NCBI RefSeq assembly: GCF_011752815.1
Contig: NZ_VWWV01000003.1
Location: 124,001 to 188,000 of the forward strand
Direction of reading: 5' to 3'
Source: Enterobacter sp. Cy-643
Lineage (GTDB): Bacteria; Pseudomonadota; Gammaproteobacteria; Enterobacterales; Enterobacteriaceae
Length of the DNA: 64,000 bases
Shown here piece after piece: positions 54,438-63,598 of the stretch (positions are counted from its first letter, which is position 1; every line of letters starts with the position of its first letter). The notes beneath the pieces are model-generated. The model saw only the letters and a list, made by a program, of their open reading frames with translations. It was not told the DNA's origin and searched no databases. Position numbers and translations under genes: made by a program.

Positions 54438-55877
54438 ATGACAGATTTTTTATTGTTTATCAATGAGGTGCTTTGGGGCTCGGTCCTACTTTGGCTGCTG
54501 ATTGGCGCGGGCATCTGGTTCACCTTCCGCAGCGGCTTCGTCCAGTTCCGTTACTTTACCCGGCTGCGCCTTTTCCTGCGCAACAGCGACTCGCCGGATC
54601 CTTCCGGAATATCCTCATTCCAGGCGCTCTGTACCAGCCTTGCCGCGCGCGTAGGCAGCGGGAACCTTGCGGGCATTGCGCTGGCCATCTCAGCAGGTGG
54701 CCCCGGTTCGGTGTTCTGGATGTGGGTTGCCGCCGTGCTCAGCATGGCCACCGCCTTCGCAGAGTGCTCCCTCGCCCAACTCTATAAAACCCGCGACAAA
54801 GAAGGAAACTACCGCGGCGGCCCGGCCTGGTATATGGAGCGTGGGCTTGGCATGCGCTGGATGGGGGTGCTGTTTTCCGTCTTTTTGATCGTTGCCTTCG
54901 GCATGGTGTTCAACGCCGTACAGGCCAACTCCATCGCGATTGCCACTCACTACGCATTTGACGTGCCAAAAATCTGGGTGGGCCTTTTCCTGGTAGCCGT
55001 TACCGCGCTGGTCATCTGGCGAGGGATGAGGACCATCGCCCGACTCTCCCAATGGCTGGTGCCGCTGATGGCCTTACTTTGGGTATGCATGAGCCTGTAT
55101 GTTGTCGGGCTGCATATTGAACGTTTCCCCGAAGTCATCAGGCTAATTTTCAGCCACGCCTTTGGCTGGCATGAAGCCGCTTCTGGGGCGCTGGGTTATA
55201 CCGTCAGCCAGGCCATCACCAATGGTTTTCAGCGCGGGATGTTCTCTAACGAAGCGGGCATGGGCTCCACGCCGAATGCAGCCGCAGCCGCAGCCGCCTG
55301 GCCCCCACACCCGGCAACCCAGGGCGTGGTGCAAATGTTTGGGGTATTAATTGATACTGTGATCATTTGCACCGCAACCGCAGCCATTGTGCTGATGTCC
55401 GGCATGATAGACGGCATTGAAACGTCACGCAGCGGCATTATTCTGGTTCAGCAGGCGCTCAGCTCGGCCGTAGGCGGATGGGGCAGCGGTTTTATCGTGG
55501 TTATCGTTTTCCTGTTCGCCTTCACGTCTATCATGGCGAATTACACCTACGCCGAGAACAATTTGCTGTTCCTGAACCAAGACAGCCGGGCGCTGAAATT
55601 TTTACTGCGTTTTATGGTGCTCACCATGGTGCTGTTCGGGACGCAGGCCGCGCTGCCGCTGGTCTGGCAGCTGGCAGACGTGGCGATGGCTATTATGGCG
55701 ATTACCAATATTACGGCAATTCTGCTGCTTTCTCCGGTGGTGAAAACGATAGCGGCAGATTATCTGCGCCAGCAAAAACTGGGGATCTCACCTATTTTCA
55801 ATCCCAACCGTTTCCCGGAGATTAAAAACCAGCTTGCGCCGGGCGTTTGGGACAGAAACATAGAAAATAAACCTTAG
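54438..55877 (+). CDS. yaaJ: Alanine/glycine:cation symporter family protein YaaJ
   Basis: YaaJ belongs to the AgcS family of sodium:alanine/glycine symporters. The 479-residue inner-membrane protein shows TSLAARVGSGNLAGIALAI and FSNEAGMGSTPNAAAAA, both strongly conserved in the family. The ATG at 54438 follows AAGAGGGACG and gives the E. coli-like start MTDFLLFINEVLWG (E. coli is 476). An in-frame ATG at 54375 adds 21 residues lacking similarity. The transported amino acid is not established. yaaA follows after 72 bases. Confidence 0.93.
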   Translation: MTDFLLFINEVLWGSVLLWLLIGAGIWFTFRSGFVQFRYFTRLRLFLRNSDSPDPSGISSFQALCTSLAARVGSGNLAGIALAISAGGPGSVFWMWVAAVLSMATAFAECSLAQLYKTRDKEGNYRGGPAWYMERGLGMRWMGVLFSVFLIVAFGMVFNAVQANSIAIATHYAFDVPKIWVGLFLVAVTALVIWRGMRTIARLSQWLVPLMALLWVCMSLYVVGLHIERFPEVIRLIFSHAFGWHEAASGALGYTVSQAITNGFQRGMFSNEAGMGSTPNAAAAAAAWPPHPATQGVVQMFGVLIDTVIICTATAAIVLMSGMIDGIETSRSGIILVQQALSSAVGGWGSGFIVVIVFLFAFTSIMANYTYAENNLLFLNQDSRALKFLLRFMVLTMVLFGTQAALPLVWQLADVAMAIMAITNITAILLLSPVVKTIAADYLRQQKLGISPIFNPNRFPEIKNQLAPGVWDRNIENKP

Positions 55878-55949
55878 CTGATTGCAGCCATAGGCCGCGA
55901 CAGGCGGGAAATTTGCTAAAGTAACGGCCAAACTATGCAAGGAGTGGAC

Positions 55950-56723
55950 ATGCTAATTCTTATCTCACCTGCCAAGACGCTGGATTACCAAAGCGAGCTG
56001 CCGACGGACCGCTATACACAGCCGGAGCTGCTGGAATACTCACAGCAGTTAATTAGCGTTGCCCGCAAGCTTAGCGCCCCGCAAATTGCTTCCCTGATGA
56101 GCATCAGCGATAAGCTGGCTTCTCTGAACGAAACTCGTTTCCATGAGTGGCACCCGGCATTTACGCCACAAAACGCGCGTCCGGCTATTCTCGCCTTTAA
56201 AGGTGACGTTTATACCGGCCTGCAGGCCGAAGAGTTTAGTGAAGCAGACTTTGATTTCGCCCAGCAGCACCTGCGGATGCTTTCCGGGCTGTACGGTGTG
56301 CTGCGTCCGCTGGACTTAATGCAGCCTTACCGGCTGGAAATGGGCATCCGCCTGGAAAACCCGAAAGGCAAAGATCTGTATCACTTCTGGGGCGACACAA
56401 TTACCGAGAAGCTGAACCAGGTGCTGGCCACCCAGGGCGACAATATCGTCGTCAACCTGGCGTCTGATGAATACTTTAAAGCGGTGAAGCCGAAGAAGCT
56501 GAATGCGGAGATCATCAAGCCCGTTTTTCTGGATGAAAAGAACGGCAAATTTAAAGTCATCAGCTTCTACGCGAAAAAAGCACGCGGACTGATGAGCCGC
56601 TACATCATTGAGAATCGCCTGACGAAACCAGAACAGCTGAAAGCGTTTAATACCGACGGCTATTTCTTTGATGAAGAAGCTTCACGGAAAAACGAGCTGG
56701 TGTTTAAGCGCCACGAGCAATAA
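55950..56723 (+). CDS. yaaA: Peroxide stress protein YaaA
   Basis: YaaA is an OxyR-regulated protein that lowers free intracellular iron and DNA damage during hydrogen peroxide stress. The 257 residues start [15 protein letters not shown] and contain [41 protein letters not shown] and [11 protein letters not shown], the DUF328 family hallmarks. The ATG at 55950 follows AAGGAG; an ATG five codons upstream is rejected. I did not find a clear OxyR site by eye. Confidence 0.96.
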   Translation: MLILISPAKTLDYQSELPTDRYTQPELLEYSQQLISVARKLSAPQIASLMSISDKLASLNETRFHEWHPAFTPQNARPAILAFKGDVYTGLQAEEFSEADFDFAQQHLRMLSGLYGVLRPLDLMQPYRLEMGIRLENPKGKDLYHFWGDTITEKLNQVLATQGDNIVVNLASDEYFKAVKPKKLNAEIIKPVFLDEKNGKFKVISFYAKKARGLMSRYIIENRLTKPEQLKAFNTDGYFFDEEASRKNELVFKRHEQ

Positions 56724-56752
56724 AAAAACGCCAGCGTTAAGCTGGCGTTTTA
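56724..56752. terminator. yaaA / yaaX terminator
   Basis: ACGCCAGC-GTTAA-GCTGGCGT is an eight-base-pair stem with a run of As before it and TTTTA after it. It can serve yaaA and the convergent yaaX. Confidence 0.85.
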
Positions 56753-56769
56753 CTTTGAACTAGTGCTGG

Positions 56770-57030
56770 TTATCTATCCCAGCGATTATCATGATGGTCC
56801 CGTGGCGGGCCATCAAACCTTGCGTGGCGCTGCCAGCGGTGTTCACGCCACTCATAGTGCCTTGCCCACCAGTCATGATCTCGCCAGTAATGGCCGTCCC
56901 AGTAGCGCCCGTGGTTGTCCCGATCGCCGAAGTGCAGCGTCACGGCAGGCACCAGCGTGATTTCTCCCGCCTGTACCGCCAGCGGCATCACCACCAGCAG
57001 GGACAACGCCAGAAAAATAGATTTCAACAT
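56770..57030 (-). CDS. yaaX: Secreted DUF2502 protein YaaX
   Basis: YaaX is a small exported protein of unknown function in the DUF2502 family (with YpeC). The 86 residues begin with a signal peptide, MLKSIFLALSLLVVMPLAVQA, shown up to the cleavage site near residue 21. The mature part opens with ITLVPAVTLHFGDRDN and is rich in His, Arg, Trp and Tyr (WRDHDWWARHYEWREH). Its C-terminus differs from and is shorter than the 98-residue E. coli protein. It lies between yaaA and thrC on the thr strand. Confidence 0.88.
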   Translation of the reverse strand: MLKSIFLALSLLVVMPLAVQAGEITLVPAVTLHFGDRDNHGRYWDGHYWRDHDWWARHYEWREHRWQRHARFDGPPRDHHDNRWDR

Positions 57031-57201
57031 AGCTTGCTCCTTACTTCTTAAGCCGGCCCACCGGGCCCGTTAAGATGAGCTTATGTCGGAAATCACGCCC
57101 GCGTTATTCTCCGCAATCCTAATCTCTAAGCATCCGCATTTTATGGGAATTTCTCCTTTTTTCCTGCTAAATGCCTGCTTATTTTCTCCCTGATTCACGG
57201 G

Positions 57202-57238
57202 AAAAAAAGCCCCAGTTTGACAATCAAAATGGGGCTTC
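57202..57238 (-). terminator. thr operon terminator
   Basis: On the minus strand AGCCCCATTTTGATTGTCAAACTGGGGCT-type pairing (arms AGCCCCA and TGGGGCT) is followed by TTTTTTTCCC. It begins seven bases after the thrC stop. Confidence 0.87.
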
Positions 57239-57242
57239 GGGA

Positions 57243-58529
57243 TTACGCTTTAACCATCATGAATTTACGTAGTTCGGCAAAATCAGCCGGGAGGTTGTGG
57301 GACAACAGCGGCAGGTCGGCGCGGGAGGCCAGCTCCTCCGGCAGCGGCAGCGCTTCGCCCAGAATCTCTTCCACGCTCTCTTTAAACTTCGCCGGATGCG
57401 CGGTGCCCAGGAACAGCCCAAACTCGCCCGGCTGCAGCTGGTCGCGCAGAGCACGATAAGCAATCGCCGCATGCGGTTCGGAAACGTAGCCAATCGCCTT
57501 CAGCTCGCGCATCGTGTCTTTGGTGGTTTCATCGGTAACGGCGGCGTAGCCAAGATCGGTCAGACGCCAGATTTTGCGGCGGAAAAGCTCTTCCACGCGC
57601 GGCCAGTTGTTCGGCTGGCTAACATCCATTGCGTTGGACAGCGTGGCAACGGTCGCTTTAGGCGCCCACTGGCCTTCCGCGAGGAAGCGTGGAACGGTGT
57701 CGTTGGCATTCGTGGCGGCAATAAAGCGCTTAATCGGCAGGCCGAGGGATTTTGCCAGCAGGCCAGCCGTCAGATCGCCAAAGTTACCGCTCGGCACGGA
57801 GACCACAAGCTGATTACGGGCTTCCTGCGGCAGCTGGGCTACCGCTTCGAAGTAATAGCAGATCTGCGCCAGCAGGCGGCTGATGTTAATAGAGTTAGCC
57901 GAGTTTAACCCCAGCGCCACCTTCAGTTCTTCATCATCAAATGCCTGTTTGACCAGCGCCTGGCAGGCATCAAAATCACCGTCAATTGCCACGGTTTCGA
58001 TATTCCCCCCGAGGGTACAGAACAGTTTTTCCTGCAGCGGGCTGATTTTTCCACGTGGATAAAGAATAACGACGCGTACATTCTTGAGGCCGTAGAACGC
58101 ATGAGCCACCGCCGCACCGGTATCGCCGGATGTTGCAGTCAGAATGGTCACAGGCTTGTCGCCGCTGATGTGGGTCAGCATCTGCGCCATAAAGCGCCCG
58201 CCAAAATCTTTAAACGCCAGCGTCGGGCCGTGGAACAGTTCCAGGCAGCCCACGTCCGGCTCAACCATATTCACCGGTGCAGGAAACGCGAAGGCCGCAC
58301 GCACGCGCTCTTCCAGAATCTCCTGCGGGATCTCATCCCCGATAAACGCGGACAAAATTTTGCTGCTGCGGCTGACAAAATCCATCTCCAGCATGGCGTC
58401 GATTTCAGTCAGTTCAAACTCAGGCAGGTCGTGCGGGAAGAACAGGCCCTGCTGTTTGCCCAGGCCCTGGGTAACCGCCTGTGCAAAGGAGACCTGCTCG
58501 TTGTGATCTTTAAGGTTGTACAGTTTCAT
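57243..58529 (-). CDS. thrC: Threonine synthase
   Basis: ThrC converts O-phosphohomoserine to threonine with pyridoxal phosphate. The 428-residue length equals E. coli. The PLP lysine lies in FHGPTLAFKDFGGRFM. The phosphate-binding SGNFGDLTAG loop and TSGDTGAAV motif are present. It is the last gene of the thr operon, three bases after thrB, followed by a terminator. Confidence 0.98.
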   Translation of the reverse strand: MKLYNLKDHNEQVSFAQAVTQGLGKQQGLFFPHDLPEFELTEIDAMLEMDFVSRSSKILSAFIGDEIPQEILEERVRAAFAFPAPVNMVEPDVGCLELFHGPTLAFKDFGGRFMAQMLTHISGDKPVTILTATSGDTGAAVAHAFYGLKNVRVVILYPRGKISPLQEKLFCTLGGNIETVAIDGDFDACQALVKQAFDDEELKVALGLNSANSINISRLLAQICYYFEAVAQLPQEARNQLVVSVPSGNFGDLTAGLLAKSLGLPIKRFIAATNANDTVPRFLAEGQWAPKATVATLSNAMDVSQPNNWPRVEELFRRKIWRLTDLGYAAVTDETTKDTMRELKAIGYVSEPHAAIAYRALRDQLQPGEFGLFLGTAHPAKFKESVEEILGEALPLPEELASRADLPLLSHNLPADFAELRKFMMVKA

Positions 58530-58532
58530 GTC

Positions 58533-59462
58533 TTATCCCAAAACTCGTGCGCCAGCCGTATCCAGACGGCAAATATGTACAAAACCTTCCTGGTTCTGCA
58601 AATAATGTTGGCTGAGCCAGTCAGCCACGCGCTGCGCGGTATCGGTGTTATCGCACAGTGCAAATAAGGTCGGGCCAGAACCCGAAATCCCGCTCGCCAG
58701 GGCGCCGATATCCGCCACGGCTTTACGGGACTCATCAAACTTCGGCAGCAGTTTGGCGCGGTAAGGTTCAGCAATCACATCCTGCATCAGCTTCGCCGCG
58801 AGTGCAGGCTGGCGGGTATGACAGGCATGAATAAAACCGGCCAGATGTCGACCGTGGCTGATGCAGTCCTGACGGCGATACTGGGCGGGTAAAATCGCAC
58901 GCGCTTCGGCGGTTGAAACCTTAATCCCCGGATAGGCCAGCACCCACAGCCACTCATCAAAGCCTGGCACCTGCTGGCTAATGATGCCGTTTTCTTCGAT
59001 CATCAGCTGCATGCCGCCGAGGAAACATGGCGCGACGTTATCGTAGTGAATGCTGCCGGAAATACGCCCTTCCAGCTCGCCCATTAGCGCCAGCAGGCGC
59101 GTGTCGCTCAAAGGTTTGCCGCAAAATTCATTCATCGCCATCAGGCCAGCCACCACCGAACAGGCGCTGGACCCCAACCCGGAGCCGATGGGCATGTTTT
59201 TCTCGAGCGTCATCGCCACGGGAATCGTCTTGCCAATTTCCTGGCAGAAACGCTCCCAGCACTGATAAACAATGTTCTCACGCGGTTCATCCGGCAGCTT
59301 ACTGGCGAACCGTCCAAGGTTGGTCAGGCTGAAGCTGTCTGCCGCTTCAACCGTGACGTAATCACCCAAATGTGAGCCATCAACCGGCGACACTGCCGCA
59401 CCCAGCACATCAAAACCGACGCTCATATTGGCGCTGGAAGCCGGGGCATATACTTTAACCAT
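58533..59462 (-). CDS. thrB: Homoserine kinase
   Basis: ThrB phosphorylates homoserine and is a GHMP-family kinase. The 309 residues contain the ATP-binding [19 protein letters not shown], the N-terminal [20 protein letters not shown] and the C-terminal [14 protein letters not shown]. It starts one base after the thrA stop and ends three bases before thrC. Confidence 0.98.
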   Translation of the reverse strand: MVKVYAPASSANMSVGFDVLGAAVSPVDGSHLGDYVTVEAADSFSLTNLGRFASKLPDEPRENIVYQCWERFCQEIGKTIPVAMTLEKNMPIGSGLGSSACSVVAGLMAMNEFCGKPLSDTRLLALMGELEGRISGSIHYDNVAPCFLGGMQLMIEENGIISQQVPGFDEWLWVLAYPGIKVSTAEARAILPAQYRRQDCISHGRHLAGFIHACHTRQPALAAKLMQDVIAEPYRAKLLPKFDESRKAVADIGALASGISGSGPTLFALCDNTDTAQRVADWLSQHYLQNQEGFVHICRLDTAGARVLG

Positions 59463-59463
59463 C

Positions 59464-61926
59464 TTAAACTCCTAACTTCCATGACAGGGTGCGAAGCAGA
59501 TCCGCGAACACGCCGGCGGCGGTAACGTCGTTACCCGCCCCGTAGCCACGCAGCACCAGCGGCAGCGGTTGATAATAGTGGCTGTAGAAGGCCAGGGCAT
59601 TTTCGCCGTTCTTCACCTTATACAGCGGATCGTTGCCATCTACGGCGTCGATCTTCACTTTGCAGCTGCCGTCTTCTTCAATAATGCCGACGTAACGTAG
59701 CACTTTCCCATCGTCACGCGCCTTCCTCACACGAGCCGTAAACTCATCATCCAACTGAGGAAGGCGTGCCATAAAAGACTCGACGTCTCCGCTCGCATCA
59801 AAATTTTCCGGAAGTACGGATTCGATCTCGATATCCGAAAGTTCCAAATCGCTCCCGGTCTCACGCGCCAGGATCAACAGCTTACGCGCCACGTCCATAC
59901 CGGAAAGATCGTCACGCGGATCCGGTTCGGTATAGCCCATTTCACGCGCAGTGCTGGTCGCCAGCGAGAAGCTCATGCCTTCATCCAGCTTCCCGAAGAT
60001 GTAAGAAAGCGATCCGGAAAGAATGCCGGAGAAACGCTGCAGCTCATCGCCCGCATTCAGCAAGTTTTGCAGGTTTTCGATCACCGGCAAGCCCGCCCCC
60101 ACGTTGGTATCGTAGAGGAACTTCCGGCGAGAACGCTCTGCGGCATTACGCAACTGGTGGTAATAATTCATGCTCGAGGTGTTGGCCTTTTTGTTTGGCG
60201 TCACCACGTGGAAGCCTTCGCTCAGGAAATCAGCGTACTGATCCGCCACGGCCTGGCTGGAAGTGCAGTCCACAATCACCGGGTTCAGCAGATGATACTC
60301 TTTCACCAGACGAATCAGGCGGCCAAGGTTGAACGGCTCTTTGGCCTGCTCCAGCGCCTGTTGCCAGTTCTCGAGATCCAGGCCATGCACGTTAGTCAGC
60401 AGGGCTTTAGAATTCGCCACGCCGCAAACGCGCAAATCAATATGCTTCTCCTTCAGCCACGCCTGTTGGCGTTTAACCTGCTCCAGCAGAGCCGCGCCCA
60501 CGCCGCCAACGCCTACCAGGAACAACTCAATAACCTGGTCGGTGTTAAACAGCATCTGGTGAGTCACACGCACGCCGGTCACGGCATCGTCGTTATTGAC
60601 CACAACGGAGATAGAGCGCTCTGAGGAGCCCTGCGCGATAGCGATAATGTTGATATTCGCGCGGGCCAGGGCGGCAAAGAACTTGGCGGAGATACCGCGC
60701 AGCGTTTTCATGCCGTCGCCCACAACGGAGATGACCGCCAGGCGCTCAGTCACCGCCAGCGGCTCCAGCAGCTCTTCTTTCAGTTCGAGATAGAACTCGT
60801 CTTCCATCGCCTTGCGGGCGCGGCCGCAATCAGCCTGCGGAACGCAGAAGCTGATGCTGTACTCGGAGGAGGATTGAGTGATCAGCACCACGGAAATGCC
60901 GGCACGGGACATGGCGGCAAACACGCGTGCGGCCATGCCGACCATGCCTTTCATACCCGGGCCTGAAACGCTAAACATCGCCATGTTATTCAGGTTAGTA
61001 ATGCCTTTCACCGGCAGCCCTTCGTCATCGCTCTTGTCGCCAATGAGCGTACCTGGCGCCTGCGGGTTTCCGGTATTTTTAATCAGGCAAGGGATCTGGA
61101 ACTGAGCTATCGGGGTGATGGTGCGAGGGTGAAGTACTTTGGCGCCGAAGTAGGAAAGCTCCATCGCTTCCTGGTAAGACATCGACTTCAGCAGTCGGGC
61201 ATCAGGGACCTGGCGTGGGTCGCAGGTATAAACACCGTCGACGTCAGTCCAGATCTCACAACAGTCGGCTCGCAGACAGGCAGCCAGCACGGCGGCAGAA
61301 TAGTCGGAACCGTTACGGCCCAGAACAACCAGCTCGCCTTTGTCGTTCCCGGCGGTAAACCCGGCCATCAGGATCATGTGATCGTCAGGAATGCGGCTGG
61401 CGGCGATACGGCGGGTTGACTCTGCGATATCCACGCTGGAATCCAGATAGTGCCCCACAGCCAGCAGCTTCTCGACGGGATCGATCACGGTAACCTGGTG
61501 GCCGCGGGCCTGCAGCACGCCCGACATAATCGCGATGGACAGCTTCTCGCCCCGGCAGATGATCGCCGCATTGATGCTGTCCGGGCACTGGCCCAGCAGG
61601 CTGATCCCGTGCAGAACATGTTTAAGCTGAGCAAACTCTTGATTCACCAACTCTTTCAGTTCAGCCAGCGGAAAGCCAGGCTGCGCTTCTGCCAGGCCAT
61701 TCAGCAGTTCAGCAAAGATACGCTCTGCGTCGCTGATATTCGGCACAGCGTCCTGGCCCCCGATGGTTTTCTCAATCATCGCCACAAGGTGGTTAGTAAT
61801 TTTTGCCGGAGCAGACAGCACGGTCGCCACCTGCCCCTGTTTGGCATTACTTTCCAGGATATCGGCAACGCGAAGGAAACGCTCCGCATTTGCCACCGAA
61901 GTACCGCCGAATTTCAACACTCGCAT
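59464..61926 (-). CDS. thrA: Bifunctional aspartokinase I / homoserine dehydrogenase I
   Basis: ThrA carries out the first and third steps of the aspartate pathway and is inhibited by threonine. The 820-residue length equals E. coli. The kinase domain begins [17 protein letters not shown], followed by tandem ACT domains ([10 protein letters not shown] and [10 protein letters not shown] regions) and a homoserine dehydrogenase domain with [13 protein letters not shown] and [11 protein letters not shown]. The ATG at 61926 is chosen; an ORF open to 61968 runs through the attenuator hairpin and is not coding. Expression is attenuated through thrL. Confidence 0.98.
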   Translation of the reverse strand: MRVLKFGGTSVANAERFLRVADILESNAKQGQVATVLSAPAKITNHLVAMIEKTIGGQDAVPNISDAERIFAELLNGLAEAQPGFPLAELKELVNQEFAQLKHVLHGISLLGQCPDSINAAIICRGEKLSIAIMSGVLQARGHQVTVIDPVEKLLAVGHYLDSSVDIAESTRRIAASRIPDDHMILMAGFTAGNDKGELVVLGRNGSDYSAAVLAACLRADCCEIWTDVDGVYTCDPRQVPDARLLKSMSYQEAMELSYFGAKVLHPRTITPIAQFQIPCLIKNTGNPQAPGTLIGDKSDDEGLPVKGITNLNNMAMFSVSGPGMKGMVGMAARVFAAMSRAGISVVLITQSSSEYSISFCVPQADCGRARKAMEDEFYLELKEELLEPLAVTERLAVISVVGDGMKTLRGISAKFFAALARANINIIAIAQGSSERSISVVVNNDDAVTGVRVTHQMLFNTDQVIELFLVGVGGVGAALLEQVKRQQAWLKEKHIDLRVCGVANSKALLTNVHGLDLENWQQALEQAKEPFNLGRLIRLVKEYHLLNPVIVDCTSSQAVADQYADFLSEGFHVVTPNKKANTSSMNYYHQLRNAAERSRRKFLYDTNVGAGLPVIENLQNLLNAGDELQRFSGILSGSLSYIFGKLDEGMSFSLATSTAREMGYTEPDPRDDLSGMDVARKLLILARETGSDLELSDIEIESVLPENFDASGDVESFMARLPQLDDEFTARVRKARDDGKVLRYVGIIEEDGSCKVKIDAVDGNDPLYKVKNGENALAFYSHYYQPLPLVLRGYGAGNDVTAAGVFADLLRTLSWKLGV

Positions 61927-61952
61927 TGTTGTGACCCCTTGATTTTTTCCCG

Positions 61953-61990
61953 AAAAAAAAGCCCGCACTGTTTAGGTGCGGGCTTTTTTC
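61953..61990 (-). terminator. thr operon attenuator terminator
   Basis: On the minus strand AGCCCGCAC / GTGCGGGCT pair with a seven-base loop, followed by TTTTTTTTCGG. It lies between the thrL stop (62008) and the thrA start (61926), as in the E. coli attenuator. Confidence 0.92.
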
Positions 61991-62007
61991 ATTTTTACCT
62001 GTATGCG

Positions 62008-62076
62008 TCAGCCCGCACCGTTACCTGTGGTAATGGTGGTTGTGATAATTGTGGTAATCAGGCTGAAGCGAAACAT
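62008..62076 (-). CDS. thrL: thr operon leader peptide
   Basis: This 22-codon leader reads MFRFSLITTIITTTITTGNG followed by AG and stop. It has seven threonine and four isoleucine codons in residues 7-17, matching bivalent control by threonine and isoleucine. The C-terminal half (TITTGNGAG) is the same as in E. coli (21 codons), while the first six residues differ. ATCC lies just before the ATG; as in E. coli the ribosome binding site is modest. The attenuator hairpin follows 17 bases after the stop. Confidence 0.92.
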   Translation of the reverse strand: MFRFSLITTIITTTITTGNGAG

Positions 62077-62111
62077 GGATGTTGTGTGCTCTAAATTTGT
62101 AATAGCTCTAT

Positions 62112-62140
62112 TGGTTAAAGCAATCCCTTTACCAAGTCAA
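62112..62140 (-). promoter_or_regulatory. Probable thr operon promoter
   Basis: On the minus strand TTGACT (62135-62140) is followed after 17 bases by TAACCA (62112-62117). The TTTAACCAATA stretch and TTGACT are also found at the E. coli thr promoter. The -10 is weak, so the exact start is uncertain. Confidence 0.5.
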
Positions 62141-62272
62141 TTTTTTTTAGTTCTGTCACAAAAAATTGACTTGCCCGGTCGAGCTGAAAAACCCACCAAA
62201 AATGGGCGTAAAAGCGCGTAAATAGCGCAATAAGTTAGATGAACGTCTCAAAAAGGGTCATTCAAAAACATT

Positions 62273-62959
62273 TCATTCTGACAATTTTTTTTCGATGTCA
62301 TGCAGCAAACGGTGAAGCATTGCCGTGTCTCTCTGTTCCAGTAGCCCCAAACGCTGCTGGACCCAATCGACCATTTTTTGGTCGTCCGCGACCTCAAGAC
62401 GATGCAAAAGCGCTTCCATTCGCAAACGCAGGGCATTCAATTGCTGTCCGTCACCCGTCACGCTTTCTACAGGCGGTTGCTGTATTAAAGCGGAAAGCTG
62501 GTAGCAATAAACCATCACAGCCTGCCCCAGGTTAAGCGATGGGTAATCCGCAACCATCGGCACGCCGGTTAGCACATCCGCCAGCGCCAGCTCTTCGTTG
62601 GTCAGTCCGGAATCTTCACGGCCAAAAATCAGCGCCGCACATCCTACCCACTGGCGTTTCTCTTCGAGCATTGGCACCAGCTGCTGCGGCGTCGCATAGT
62701 AATGAAACTTCGCCCGACTGCGGGCCGTTGTGGCGATGGAAAAATCCACGTCACTCAGGGCATCTGCGAGCGTGTCAAAGTGGCGAATCCCATCAAGGAT
62801 ATCGCCCGCGCCATGCGCCACCCAACGCGCGGCGGGCTGGAGATGCGCGTCACTGGCAACGATTCTCATCTCCGTAAACCCCATGGTCTTCATCGCCCGG
62901 GCAGCGGCCCCGACGTTCTCTGCTCTGGCCGGTGAAACCAGGATAATTGGCAAACGCAT
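62273..62959 (-). CDS. yjtD: SPOUT-type tRNA/rRNA methyltransferase YjtD
   Basis: YjtD (LasT) is a SpoU-family (SPOUT) RNA 2'-O-methyltransferase homologue related to TrmJ; its target RNA is not established here. The 228 residues match E. coli in length. The N-terminal LVSPARAENVGAAARAMKTMG, the central LIFGREDSGLTNEELALAD and the SAM-knot YPSLNLGQAVMVYCYQL are the three SPOUT motifs. It lies between thrL and the arcA leader, as in E. coli, transcribed away from arcA. Confidence 0.95.
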   Translation of the reverse strand: MRLPIILVSPARAENVGAAARAMKTMGFTEMRIVASDAHLQPAARWVAHGAGDILDGIRHFDTLADALSDVDFSIATTARSRAKFHYYATPQQLVPMLEEKRQWVGCAALIFGREDSGLTNEELALADVLTGVPMVADYPSLNLGQAVMVYCYQLSALIQQPPVESVTGDGQQLNALRLRMEALLHRLEVADDQKMVDWVQQRLGLLEQRDTAMLHRLLHDIEKKLSE

Positions 62960-63361
62960 TGGAACTCTCTTCTAAAATTCGTTAAAACGTGCGAAGTGAT
63001 GCACAAATTTGGATAATACGCATCGCAAATTTACTTTGTTGCAACATATATTGTAGCTATGACTTCTGATGGACCTATAACTTAAGCTTATGCTTTTACG
63101 TGATTATATACCATGAAAATGGGGGAAATACGGGTTATATCCACTTGTTTAGCATGGTTTATTTTCCCACAAGAGAAACACAGCTGCTGGCCAGATTCAG
63201 CGTACTTTATTTAACGCTTTACGATCTTGATTATTAAAAAGTTGTGACAAAAGCTAGCATTGAGCTACGATGATTTATTGAAACTGTTAACGTGCTACAA
63301 TTGAAATTGATATATGTCAACGAAGCGTAGTTTTATCAGGTGTCTAAAGCGCGTCAGCCTG
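62960..63361. other. yjtD-arcA intergenic region
   Basis: This AT-rich 400-base stretch divides yjtD from the arcA leader and carries no CDS I can support. It must hold the yjtD promoter and the several promoters known upstream of arcA in E. coli. One clear site, an FNR box, is listed separately. Confidence 0.5.
63307..63320 (+). promoter_or_regulatory. FNR box upstream of arcA
   Basis: TTGAT-ATAT-GTCAA matches the FNR consensus TTGAT-N4-ATCAA at nine of ten fixed positions. It lies about 290 bases before the arcA ATG. Anaerobic activation of arcA by FNR is known in E. coli, which supports the site. Confidence 0.78.
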
Positions 63362-63502
63362 TTATGTTGCTGTTAAAATGGTTAGGATAACAGCCGTTTT
63401 TGACACCGTCGGGTCCAAAGGGAACGCACCCACGACCAAGCTAATGATGTTGTTGACGTTGATGGAAAGTGCATCAAGAACGCAATTACGTACTTTAGTC
63501 AT
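63362..63502 (-). CDS. yjjY: YjjY, small conserved ORF antisense to the arcA leader
   Basis: This 46-codon frame reads MTKVRNCVLDALSINVNN at its start and ends KTAVILTILTAT. It matches the E. coli protein YjjY, which sits in the same place, with only about two substitutions by memory. It lies entirely antisense to the arcA 5' leader. No function is known. The conservation could reflect constraint on the arcA leader RNA rather than on a peptide, so whether it is translated is unsettled. No strong ribosome binding site is visible before its ATG. Confidence 0.6.
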   Translation of the reverse strand: MTKVRNCVLDALSINVNNIISLVVGAFPLDPTVSKTAVILTILTAT

Positions 63503-63598
63503 GTTAAGCCCGGCATGTTAATTTATGGCATGTAACAGGCAGGTCAGGGACTTTTGTACTTCCTGTTTCGATTTAGTTGGCAATTTTAGGTAGCAAAC

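Noticed and set aside
61927-61968. A longer thrA N-terminus
   Set aside because: The extra 14 codons overlap the attenuator hairpin, and the downstream ATG gives the exact family start [10 protein letters not shown].
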